Positions 55,001-62,332 of a stretch of 64,000 nt of DNA are shown here, piece after piece. A program made the translations under genes and the position numbers. The notes below the pieces were generated by a model, which worked only from the letters and a program-made list of their open reading frames with translations, had not been told where the DNA came from and ran no database searches. Every line of letters starts with the position of its first letter. Positions within the stretch are counted from its first letter, which is position 1. The stretch is from Crocinitomicaceae bacterium (lineage in GTDB: Bacteria; Bacteroidota; Bacteroidia; Flavobacteriales_D; Sanyastnellaceae): positions 1-64,000 of the forward strand of contig PACT01000028.1 in NCBI GenBank assembly GCA_002700285.1. Reading direction: 5' to 3'.

Positions 55001-56101
55001 CACACAAGATCCATCATCGAAATCAGCAGCCGAATTGTAGTTGGGCGCAACTGCATCCGTACATCCACCCACACCCACAGTAATGGTTCCTACCATACCT
55101 GCAGCAGCGTGCCCATATTGTGAACAATCATAAGCGTAAACGCCTGGGATTGTAAAAGTGTGTGAGCCTATACATACGCCTGAAGCATCACCAGATACAA
55201 TATCAAAGTAAAAAGATTCAGGGTTTCCAAAAGAAAGTCCAGTTTGTGTGTCAATATCTCCGTTTGCATTGTGTGATCCACCATTGTTTACCCAAAACAC
55301 AAGTGAACCTATATCAACTGTTAAGTCAGCAGGCACAAATGTTAAACCAGAAGTTGCAACTTCTATACCATCAAGATTACATGCATTTGCGAATGTGCAA
55401 GATCCATCATCTTCGTTGGCAGTGGCATCGTAGTTCGTGGCATTTGAATTCGTGCAACCTTGCACAACAGGACCACAAGAGCCTGTAAAAGTGTGGAGAC
55501 CTAAATCTGTCCATGTATCTATTGGCATAACGATCCACTCAGAAGAAGCTTCATCTGTTCCTGCAGATAAAGCCCAATCTGTATTTCCATTGATGACTGA
55601 AGACTTACGAACCAGAACATGATCTTTCGTTGCTTCTGTAACTCCGGCAACATCCCATCCAGACCCTGGATCAGCATAGTCTAGGTCTGTTATATTTTGA
55701 CCTATGACATCAAGAACCACAAAGTCTGTCTCTGTACCCTGAACAAGTGCGTAACCATCATCACCATTAGATAAGTAAGTATGATTTTGATTAGACAAGG
55801 CAAGGATAGAAGGATCGGATGACCCGTGAGATATGATATAAAAACCACCAGCTGGGACTATAGCGCCCGGAGTAAAAGTATTCCAGTATTCAAACTCACC
55901 TGGTGTAGTTGGAGCATTTGAAACACTCGGAAAAGCATAGCCATCTAGGGAAATATCTGCATTTGTGGGATTGAAAATCTCCAAATATTTATTGTTAGAA
56001 GACCCTTCAGCGTACTCTGAGAAGAAAAGGTCACACTGAGCGTGTGTTGTAAATAGCGAAAAGAAAGTGGCTATTAGAAAGAAAATATTAATGCGTTTCA
56101 T
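52070..56101 (-). CDS. 1343-residue mosaic secreted protein: lamin-tail domains, cupredoxin domain, OB-fold domains, Cys repeats and dockerin-like C-terminus
   Basis: Signal peptide (FFSLFTTHAQ). Three lamin-tail-type domains: about residues 22-200 (FFSEYAEGSSNNKYLEIFN), ~570-750 (FVSEIAEGSSNNKYIELYN) and ~1080-1250 (NEIHYNSSIAQGDDFDWEF). A cupredoxin-like domain at ~240-345 has a complete type-1 copper ligand set: His277, Cys326, His331, Met336 (CSQYGHAAAGM). Two OB-fold-like regions follow at ~375-555 and ~770-990. Linkers of type GCTDPxAxNYDPxAxxDDGSC recur about eight times. The C-terminus CPADINNDGTITAADLLLFL resembles a type I dockerin EF-hand motif; no T9SS sorting domain is seen. Function unknown: surface attachment or extracellular matrix is inferred. 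The Cys repeats are shared with the protein at 1-2988. Confidence 0.85.
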   Translation of the reverse strand: MKRINIFFLIATFFSLFTTHAQCDLFFSEYAEGSSNNKYLEIFNPTNADISLDGYAFPSVSNAPTTPGEFEYWNTFTPGAIVPAGGFYIISHGSSDPSILALSNQNHTYLSNGDDGYALVQGTETDFVVLDVIGQNITDLDYADPGSGWDVAGVTEATKDHVLVRKSSVINGNTDWALSAGTDEASSEWIVMPIDTWTDLGLHTFTGSCGPVVQGCTNSNATNYDATANEDDGSCTFANACNLDGIEVATSGLTFVPADLTVDIGSLVFWVNNGGSHNANGDIDTQTGLSFGNPESFYFDIVSGDASGVCIGSHTFTIPGVYAYDCSQYGHAAAGMVGTITVGVGGCTDAVAPNYNSAADFDDGSCVASPYTLISDIQIGQESALFEGVAVLTSGIVTGVYGGRATIQDGAGAYSGIWIDGSNVALQVGDSVDVSATVAENFGLTQLTSPSVTINSQGNVLPASEVLSTLDVSAEQWEGVLVQTSGVVESDALGNNEWSVNDASGAVVLDDAGFNAIAAGLTTVGASVQVSGSVDYSFGEFKIQPRDVNDVLLFGCTSDAADNYDSSASVDDGSCVFTGTSCTLFVSEIAEGSSNNKYIELYNPTGSTVFLDQYTMANCSNGCDTPDALYITDQFDYWSLTFPAGATVAPNSTYIIAHPSADPLILAVADMTYIYLSNGDDTYALAEIMGADTVLVDLIGDIGPDPGSGFTVSGILNATQNGTLVRKSDVNAGNAGMWLASAGTNEFDGEWIVNPSNDWSNIDSHEFTSGCAVNTGGCTDPGASNYDPAATTDDGSCVFIPNLTIQEIQSGLVTGQVLTSGVVTAVYAASGSLGGSASYVIQNETGPYSAIWCLGQGVVAGDLVDISGTVSEIYGLRQIVGAVSIVVSSGNTLPEAELLTTDAVNDEQWESVLTQLLAPVSNENAGYGDWLLDDGSGNAKVANLGYDAVDDSVDVDGIMMPVVELGVTYRVTAPNFYSYGSWKLVPVLATDVVRLGCMDVSFVNYDPLAAEDDGSCSNIPGCTDPTADNYDPAAVTDDGTCIVTGCFDPLALNYNANATVVDNTLCYYTLPSIVINEIHYNSSIAQGDDFDWEFCELYNTGDLAADLSGYHFFNSASGSSQLGLVFPAGTSIAAGEFVIVTVAGGGGTLNYSGNGYQVFEMELGNFSNGGEAISLEDAWGNVVDAVTYASSGLWPGAGFSILGSTLIGNPNGGGASLEYIPEILATYIAGTISADNAFGNNWQASWVDGGTPGAANSSAFGCNDAEACNYNATAYLADNSSCTYDCYGCTYTDAENFTNGATVDDGTCTFAPAGSDCPADINNDGTITAADLLLFLSAFGQNC

Positions 56102-56196
56102 TTGGAACGTTTTGGTTTTTATGATGACGCAATTTAACGATTTATGTACAAAAAAAGGTGTTTCGTGGCGTTTTTATTAACTTTTATCGACACTCA

Positions 56197-56790
56197 CTAT
56201 TTAGGGAGCAATTGAAACGTCATGCGGTGAAAGGGTGATACACCACACGTCTTGATCGCTTCCCTATGAGCCTTAGTCGGATACCCGAAATTTGAATCCC
56301 AGTGATACGCTGGGTATTCAATACTTTTTTTGTGCATAAACTGATCCCGATGTGTCTTTGCAAGGATACTCGCAGCGGCAATAGATGCAAACTTGGCGTC
56401 ACCCTTGATGATGCATGTATGAGGTGGCATTGTCGGAGAAGACACAAATCTATTTCCGTCAATAAGGATGTGATCCGGACGAATGAAAAGGGTGTCAACC
56501 GATTCTCGCATGGCCAAAAAGGAGGCCTGAAGGATGTTGATTTCATCAATTTTATCGTGAGAAACGAAAGAAACTGACCAGGCAATGGCCCTTGATTCTA
56601 TTTGAATTCTGAGTGCGTTTCGCTTTTTTTCAGAAAGCTTTTTACTGTCGTTTAACCCGAGTTCAGTTGCTGTTTCTAGATCTAAAATAACTGCGGCAGC
56701 CACAACAGGCCCCGCGAGACAACCTCTTCCTGCTTCATCACAACCCGCCTCGACTCGATTGGGTTTGACATACGGAAGCAGCTTTATCAT
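56197..56790 (-). CDS. rnhB: Ribonuclease HII
   Basis: Removes ribonucleotides and RNA primers from DNA. A 197-residue protein with the type 2 motif AGCDEAGRGCLAGPVVAAAV (catalytic Asp and Glu at residues 18-19), LNDSKKLSEKKR, ILIDGNRF and KGDAKFASIAAASILAKTHRD. The length is normal. Its start overlaps the glycosyltransferase stop by 4 nt, so it is translated from that transcript. Confidence 0.96.
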   Translation of the reverse strand: MIKLLPYVKPNRVEAGCDEAGRGCLAGPVVAAAVILDLETATELGLNDSKKLSEKKRNALRIQIESRAIAWSVSFVSHDKIDEINILQASFLAMRESVDTLFIRPDHILIDGNRFVSSPTMPPHTCIIKGDAKFASIAAASILAKTHRDQFMHKKSIEYPAYHWDSNFGYPTKAHREAIKTCGVSPFHRMTFQLLPK

Positions 56791-57896
56791 AGTTCACTTA
56801 ACATTTCATCTAAGGCCTGTGAAAACAGGTGCGCACTCTTCTCCCATGAGAATTCGGCAGCGCGCTTGATGCCTTGTTTAGATTTTTCCTCATGCAAATC
56901 CTTGTCTTCATCAAGTCTCAGTAATGCCTCAGCTGCGCCCTTTGCGTCTGTCGGACTTACCAACGCCGCCGCCGCACCCCCACATACTTCTGGGATTGAA
57001 GTCGTATTGCTTGCAATCACAGGAACCCCACACGCCATCGCTTCGACAATAGGGACTCCGAAACCTTCGAAAAAAGGAAGATATAGAAGCGCATTTGCTC
57101 CTGCGACAGCACTTACGAGTTCATCGTCGTTTAAGCGCCCTACCCAATGAACATTTGCAGTGTCAAACATCTCTTGCTTCCACATTTCAGCGCCTACAAT
57201 GACAAGGTCTGAATGGCCTCCCATACTTCGATAGACCTTGTGCGCATTGAGCATGCCGCGAATATTCTTTCGCGGATGAATTGAACCTACAAAGACATTG
57301 TATTTATTCCCCGAAGCAAACTTTATTCTTGAAGCGTTACGTTTTTCGGAAACCAAAGGTTTGAAAGAAGCATCAGGTGCGTTGGGGATGATTGAGATTG
57401 ACGCTTCATCGATATGATAGGTTCGAGAAATATCTCCTCTGCTGAATTCAGAAACAGTGCATAATTTTGAAGACTTCCTGGCATATTGAGGGAAACGTGC
57501 TCTAAAATGTCTTGCAAACCTTGGGGGAAGCCACTCTGGATGATGCTCGAAATTTATATCGTGAATCACATTGAGTTGCGCTACAGCACTTCTCCTTGAA
57601 ATATATCCATCTGTGGAGACGAAGGCATCCGCACGCCACTGTTTAAGCTTCCAGGCAATGGCATAGTCAAACCATAAATCAAACAACCAAGGCCTCCTAG
57701 CAGGAGGAAATAAGCACACGGAAGTTGAATTCGATCCATAGTCAAATTCTACAGAAGGTTTCCTATCAAAAATGAGAAGAAAAGTGTCATTGGGCCTTGA
57801 TTTAATAATTCTTTTATAGCACTGATGAGTAAAGCGCCCCGTTCCTTCAAGCTTACCTGGAATTAATAATCTAGCGTTTAAAGCAATCCTTGCCAT
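56787..57896 (-). CDS. GT-B glycosyltransferase, family 4
   Basis: A 369-residue glycosyltransferase. The N-terminal domain has LLIPGKLEGTGRFTHQ and NVIHDINFEHHPEW, the C-terminal domain has the family 4 donor-binding FVGSIHPRKNIRGML, LPFFEGFGVPIVEAMACGVPVIASN and the E-x7-E segment. Retaining sugar transfer in surface polysaccharide or LPS synthesis is likely; the sugar is unknown. It overlaps rnhB by 4 nt and is divergent from the Wzz-like gene. ATG 57896 follows a perfect -7 box by 4 nt. Confidence 0.92.
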   Translation of the reverse strand: MARIALNARLLIPGKLEGTGRFTHQCYKRIIKSRPNDTFLLIFDRKPSVEFDYGSNSTSVCLFPPARRPWLFDLWFDYAIAWKLKQWRADAFVSTDGYISRRSAVAQLNVIHDINFEHHPEWLPPRFARHFRARFPQYARKSSKLCTVSEFSRGDISRTYHIDEASISIIPNAPDASFKPLVSEKRNASRIKFASGNKYNVFVGSIHPRKNIRGMLNAHKVYRSMGGHSDLVIVGAEMWKQEMFDTANVHWVGRLNDDELVSAVAGANALLYLPFFEGFGVPIVEAMACGVPVIASNTTSIPEVCGGAAAALVSPTDAKGAAEALLRLDEDKDLHEEKSKQGIKRAAEFSWEKSAHLFSQALDEMLSEL

Positions 57897-57900
57897 GTTC

Positions 57901-57908
57901 CAAAGTTA
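57901..57908 (-). promoter_or_regulatory. -7 promoter box of the glycosyltransferase gene
   Basis: TAACTTTG on the minus strand, followed by GAAC and the ATG at 57896. It is the same 4-nt spacing as galE and the ABC ATPase. Confidence 0.65.
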
Positions 57909-57970
57909 GAAAACAAAGGGTGGCATAATTACGGCAACTTTAAAGTTTAGTAGTAAGAGAATAACAAACG

Positions 57971-57978
57971 TAACTTTG
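57971..57978 (+). promoter_or_regulatory. -7 promoter box of the Wzz-like gene
   Basis: TAACTTTG, an exact match, ends 28 nt before ATG 58007. It points away from the glycosyltransferase promoter 62 bp to the left. Confidence 0.6.
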
Positions 57979-58006
57979 CGACGTTCTATTTTCAAAATAA
58001 TCAGGT

Positions 58007-59029
58007 ATGACATCAATAAACGACAACCGTGATTCATCGCGTTTAGACTCGACTCATCTACTTCTGTTTGTATACGACAGATTGAGGACCTTCATATTCG
58101 TAGGCCTACTTGCTGTCATTATTTCGGCCGGAGTTTCTTTGTTAATGGATGAGAAATTCGAGTCAAGCGTAATCATGTTTGCGACAACGCAAAGTTCGAT
58201 TGGTGAACAGTTTTTTGAAGAAAGTAAGCAAGGCGATCTATTGGCTTATGGAGAAACGGAGGACGCAGAACGTCTTTTACAGCTCCTGAATTCTAATCGC
58301 GTTCGTGCTCAAATTATCGGAAACCACAACTTGAGCGAACACTACGACATCGACCTCAATGAACCCGGCGCAAGAACACTCCTTCAAAAAGAATACGACA
58401 GTAATGTGGGCGCTGATTTAACCAGGTTTGGTTCTATCAGAATACATGTGTTGGATACAGACCCAAACATTGCAAAGGACATCGCAAATGACCTGGTTTT
58501 CTTGGTCGATAGCCTTGCGAATTCACTCAGAAATGACCGCGCTCAAAATGCGTTAATATTGGCTGAAAATTCATATAACAATGCGGTTCTAGAAATTCAA
58601 GAAGCAGAGGATGGTCTTGGAAAACTTCACGCGCAAGGCATTTATGATTTTGAAGCACAAGTTGAAGGGCTTACTGCAGAATATGGAAGAGCTGTGGCAG
58701 ACAATAACATGAAAGGCGCCAGAATTATTCAGAAGGATTTGGAAAGGATTTCGACGCTGGCAAACGAGTATAACAAGTTGACAAATTTCCTCGAACCCGC
58801 CTACGAACAACTCGCCACACTTAAAAAGAGGTACGATTTGATGAAAGTTGATGCCTCAACACAATTGCCATCTAGCTTGGTTGTCGATTATGCCCAAACA
58901 GCAGATAAGAAGTCATATCCGGTACGTTGGTTTATCGTCGTTGTTAGTGCAATGTCTTCTCTTGCGATGACACTTATCTTACTACTCATTTTTGACAGCA
59001 TCAAGGGCGCTGAAATTCGCAATAAGTGA
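58007..59029 (+). CDS. Wzz-type chain-length/exopolysaccharide protein
   Basis: A 340-residue inner-membrane protein with two membrane helices flanking a large periplasmic coiled-coil region: N-terminal TFIFVGLLAVIISAGVSLLM (about 33-52) and C-terminal WFIVVVSAMSSLAMTLILLL (about 308-327). The central part is helical (~110-290). This is the Wzz/PCP architecture controlling polysaccharide chain length. There is no kinase domain. The stop overlaps the start of the O-antigen-ligase-like gene (GTGA), so the two are coupled. Confidence 0.82.
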   Translation: MTSINDNRDSSRLDSTHLLLFVYDRLRTFIFVGLLAVIISAGVSLLMDEKFESSVIMFATTQSSIGEQFFEESKQGDLLAYGETEDAERLLQLLNSNRVRAQIIGNHNLSEHYDIDLNEPGARTLLQKEYDSNVGADLTRFGSIRIHVLDTDPNIAKDIANDLVFLVDSLANSLRNDRAQNALILAENSYNNAVLEIQEAEDGLGKLHAQGIYDFEAQVEGLTAEYGRAVADNNMKGARIIQKDLERISTLANEYNKLTNFLEPAYEQLATLKKRYDLMKVDASTQLPSSLVVDYAQTADKKSYPVRWFIVVVSAMSSLAMTLILLLIFDSIKGAEIRNK

Positions 59030-60495
59030 ACGCTGGATGGATGGATAGAACGGCCCTGATTGGGGCGTCAATTTTCTCTGCTTTATTAGGCATTGCTGTT
59101 TACTTTGACTTTATATGGTTCGCGCTATTGCCCTTCTTGATATTGTTGTCTTGGTGGGGAATAAAACGATTGGATTTGTTCATCGGCACGATCTTAATCA
59201 CAGTCCCATTAAGTTTAAATCTACAGGAATTTAGTGACACTTCCCTTGGTTTATATATGCCAACGGAACCCTTGCTGTTTCTTGGATTATTAATCTTTGT
59301 CTTTAGATCCTTAAAAGGATGGCCCGTTGACAAAAGACTCTTGACGCACCCTATATCCATCATCATCAGCCTCATGATGTTGTGGATGCTGATCACAACT
59401 GTGACGAGTTTTGACCCCATCGTATCTCTTAAGTTTACAATCTCCAGAGCGTGGTTTATTGCAGGTTTTTTCTTTTTTCTAGGACACATCATGCTTCACA
59501 AACCCGAGTATCGTGAACGTATGGTTATGCTGATGATTTTTCCATTGTGTATCGTGATTGTCTACACGCTGATTCGTCATGCTGAATTTGGTTTTGAAAA
59601 GCATGCCGGCCACTGGGTCATGAAGCCTTTTTTCAAGGACCACACGTCATATGGCGCAGTGATGGCCATGTTTTTACCTCCTGCCATTGCATTGTTGTCA
59701 AAACGCAGCCGCCCCACCTTAACGAAGGTGATGTTGGCGATTGCAACTGGTGTCATCGCTTTGGGGCTCGTCTTTTCTTTTACAAGAGCTGCCTGGGTTT
59801 CACTCGTTGTTGTTGCTGCGATTTATGCTGCAATGAGATTCGGCTTCAAACTGAGGACGCTTGTCGGCATTGGCGTCATTATGCTCGCATTGGTTTGGAC
59901 GAGTAAAGATGCAATCATCATAGAATTACAACGCAACAAACAGGACTCATCAGACAATCTTACGGAACATGTGGAGTCCATCTCTAATGTTTCGAGCGAT
60001 GACTCGAATCTTGAAAGGTTAAATCGATGGAGTTGTGCCCTCGCCTTATTTAAAGAACGACCAGTTACAGGGTGGGGTCCCGGTACATACCAATTCGTAT
60101 ACGCGCCGTTTCAACAATCTGACCTCAAAACAATCATAAGCACAAACAATGCAGATGGGGGAAATGCGCACAGTGAATATTTAGGTCCGCTCGCAGAGCA
60201 AGGCGTTCTTGGCGCACTATTTATGATTTTATTAATTTGGTGGGCCTCAAAAATTGGATTTCGACTCTGGCATCATATCAAGAATCTCGATGACCGAAAT
60301 TTAGCGGTCTCCGTTTATCTGGGATTGATGAGTTACTTTATTCATGGGGTACTCAACAACTATCTCGACACAGACAAAGCAAATGCTCCCTTTTGGGGGT
60401 TCTTGGTGCTTTTAGTCATTCTTGACATCGAACTGAAACAAGGGGGAGATTCCAGATTACTTAAATCTGCAACTCAACAAAGCCGTGTCGTCTAA
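59026..60495 (+). CDS. O-antigen ligase/polymerase-like membrane protein
   Basis: A 489-residue protein with about ten membrane segments and a large periplasmic loop (~300-390) carrying RLNRWSCALALFKERPVTGWGPGTYQ and NAHSEYLGPLAEQGVLGALF, the hallmark of the Wzy/WaaL/RfaL family. It would polymerise or ligate polysaccharide units to lipid A-core or another acceptor. GTG 59026 overlaps the preceding stop; an internal ATG at 59041 is a weaker alternative. Its 3' end overlaps the converging SpoIIE-type gene by 39 bp. Confidence 0.85.
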   Translation: MNAGWMDRTALIGASIFSALLGIAVYFDFIWFALLPFLILLSWWGIKRLDLFIGTILITVPLSLNLQEFSDTSLGLYMPTEPLLFLGLLIFVFRSLKGWPVDKRLLTHPISIIISLMMLWMLITTVTSFDPIVSLKFTISRAWFIAGFFFFLGHIMLHKPEYRERMVMLMIFPLCIVIVYTLIRHAEFGFEKHAGHWVMKPFFKDHTSYGAVMAMFLPPAIALLSKRSRPTLTKVMLAIATGVIALGLVFSFTRAAWVSLVVVAAIYAAMRFGFKLRTLVGIGVIMLALVWTSKDAIIIELQRNKQDSSDNLTEHVESISNVSSDDSNLERLNRWSCALALFKERPVTGWGPGTYQFVYAPFQQSDLKTIISTNNADGGNAHSEYLGPLAEQGVLGALFMILLIWWASKIGFRLWHHIKNLDDRNLAVSVYLGLMSYFIHGVLNNYLDTDKANAPFWGFLVLLVILDIELKQGGDSRLLKSATQQSRVV

Positions 60496-61704
60496 GAGCG
60501 CCGTTTCTCCTCTAAAATTGGACAATTCTTTGACCATCTCAACATGCATTTCATCCAAGGATGAGCGCGTGTTATCTCTCACCACTTTTTCCATTCGAGA
60601 CATCCCAAAGGCAATTTCCTCAGCGTTTTCTTGTTCTACAAGGCCATCGGTATAACAGATCAAAGAACTCCCTGGGAGGGCCATCAATTCACCTGATTCA
60701 ATGGTAGGTAAGCGATCAAACATTCCCAAACCTACTGAACCGATTTCTAAGCATGAGGAAACACCTTTCTCGTCTATCCAAAGCGGAGGATTGTGACCAC
60801 AATTCACATACTTAATGAGTTTGGACGAACGGTGGTAAATGGCTGCGAAAAAAGTAATGTATTTTTCTCCTTTTGCACTGTCCATCACCCGCTCATTTAA
60901 GATCTTGACTTTTGATATAAGATCACTGTCATCTCCCTGAAAGATTGCTTTTACATTTGCCTGGAAGTTTGACATGAGAAGCGCAGCACCTATGCCCTTT
61001 CCACTTACATCTGCCATACATATAACGAGACAGTCTGCACCCCATTCAAAGCAATCGTAGTAATCACCTCCTATTTGATGATGCGGCTGATAATAACCAG
61101 AAACATCAATTTGCGCATCTACTGGCCAAGACGTAGGCACGAGAAGAGACTGCATCTCACCCGCGAGTTCCAATTCTCTTTTGAGTCCTTCTTGTCTTAA
61201 ATTCTCATCTACCAGCTCCCTGTTTCTTAATGCAACGACTAAAACATTCGTCAGTGTCTGAAGGAAATTAAGGTGCTTAACTACGGGGCTCATCCCCCTG
61301 GTGTCTTCTTTCTCGTCACCGGCAAGAACAAAAGCGATGACTTCATCATTTTGAGATACGGGAACAACGACATCGAAGGCATGGTTATCTAAGCCATCAC
61401 TTCCCACTATAGAAATCCCACCAGAATTTAGTTTTTCAAAAAAATGAGCCGGCTGTGTCTCTGGCACAAATCCCGAAACACCAGTTGAAATAAGTAATCG
61501 CCAAAACGCCCCCCCTAAATCAAGCGCATACAGGACAATTCTACTTATGCCCAAATATGTTTGAAGCGCTTTACTGTATTGATTAAGAAGATCCTTTTCT
61601 GAAGATTGAGCGTTAATGGCGCGCGTCACTTCCAATAGAGCTTTGAGCTTAAACTCTCTGAGTTCTAGCTTTTCAATAAGTCTTGATTCGCGCGATTTTG
61701 TCAT
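60457..61704 (-). CDS. GAF domain plus SpoIIE-type serine phosphatase
   Basis: A 415-residue protein with a GAF-like N-terminal half (~20-165) and a PP2C/SpoIIE domain (~185-415): YQPHHQIGGDYYDCFEW, VCMADVSGKGIGAALLMS-type ICMADVSGKG, KYVNCGHNPPLWI, SLICYTDGLVEQEN and ALLDDTALLSCRF with the metal-binding Asp residues. Such proteins control partner-switching anti-sigma systems or signalling. No anti-sigma or STAS gene is nearby. It starts 18 nt after efp on the same strand. Confidence 0.92.
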   Translation of the reverse strand: MTKSRESRLIEKLELREFKLKALLEVTRAINAQSSEKDLLNQYSKALQTYLGISRIVLYALDLGGAFWRLLISTGVSGFVPETQPAHFFEKLNSGGISIVGSDGLDNHAFDVVVPVSQNDEVIAFVLAGDEKEDTRGMSPVVKHLNFLQTLTNVLVVALRNRELVDENLRQEGLKRELELAGEMQSLLVPTSWPVDAQIDVSGYYQPHHQIGGDYYDCFEWGADCLVICMADVSGKGIGAALLMSNFQANVKAIFQGDDSDLISKVKILNERVMDSAKGEKYITFFAAIYHRSSKLIKYVNCGHNPPLWIDEKGVSSCLEIGSVGLGMFDRLPTIESGELMALPGSSLICYTDGLVEQENAEEIAFGMSRMEKVVRDNTRSSLDEMHVEMVKELSNFRGETALLDDTALLSCRFK

Positions 61705-61722
61705 CTGATTTTTTTGGACAAA

Positions 61723-62289
61723 TTACTTCTTAACTCTCTCAGAATATTCCTTTTTCTTTGTATCCACCTTAATGAAATCTCCTGTATTAATAAACAGGGG
61801 AACTCTTACTTCAACGCCTGTATCTACCGTAGCGGGCTTAAGCGTGTTCGTGGCAGTATCTCCTTTAATCCCAGGTTCAGTATACGTAATCTCGACCTCA
61901 ATAAACTGTGGAAGTTCACAAGAAATCACCCGTTCTTCCTCAGCGTAGAACACCACAAGACAATGCAGGCCATCTTTAAGGAATTCAGGGGTGTTAATGA
62001 GATGTTTCTCTATAGAAATCTGTTCATAATTCTCACAATTCATAAAGTGAAATCCCATATCATCATTATATAGGTATTGATATTCTCGAGTTTCTATCCT
62101 CACAGGATCAATCTTAAAACCTGAATTGAAGGTGTGATCCACAATACGACCTGTCTCAATATTCTTTAACTTGGTCCTGACGAATGCAGGCCCCTTACCC
62201 GGCTTGACATGCAGGAATTCTACGATTTGCCACAAACCATTGTTGTGATTCAAACACATGCCATTTTTAATATCTGAAGTAGTTGCCAT
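61723..62289 (-). CDS. efp: Translation elongation factor P
   Basis: A 188-residue protein that rescues ribosomes stalled at polyproline. The KOW-like N-domain has [20 protein letters not shown] (Lys32 at the tip would be the modified residue), OB domains 2 and 3 follow with the hallmark [20 protein letters not shown] and [20 protein letters not shown]. The length is normal. Cotranscription with the SpoIIE-type gene (18 nt) is likely. Confidence 0.96.
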   Translation of the reverse strand: MATTSDIKNGMCLNHNNGLWQIVEFLHVKPGKGPAFVRTKLKNIETGRIVDHTFNSGFKIDPVRIETREYQYLYNDDMGFHFMNCENYEQISIEKHLINTPEFLKDGLHCLVVFYAEEERVISCELPQFIEVEITYTEPGIKGDTATNTLKPATVDTGVEVRVPLFINTGDFIKVDTKKKEYSERVKK

Positions 62290-62332
62290 AGGTCAATTTG
62301 AATTCATATGAGTCTGCAAGATACATCTACCG

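Noticed and set aside
61714..62073. Plus-strand 119-codon frame across efp.
   Set aside because: It is antisense to a complete, canonical efp gene and has no domain features.
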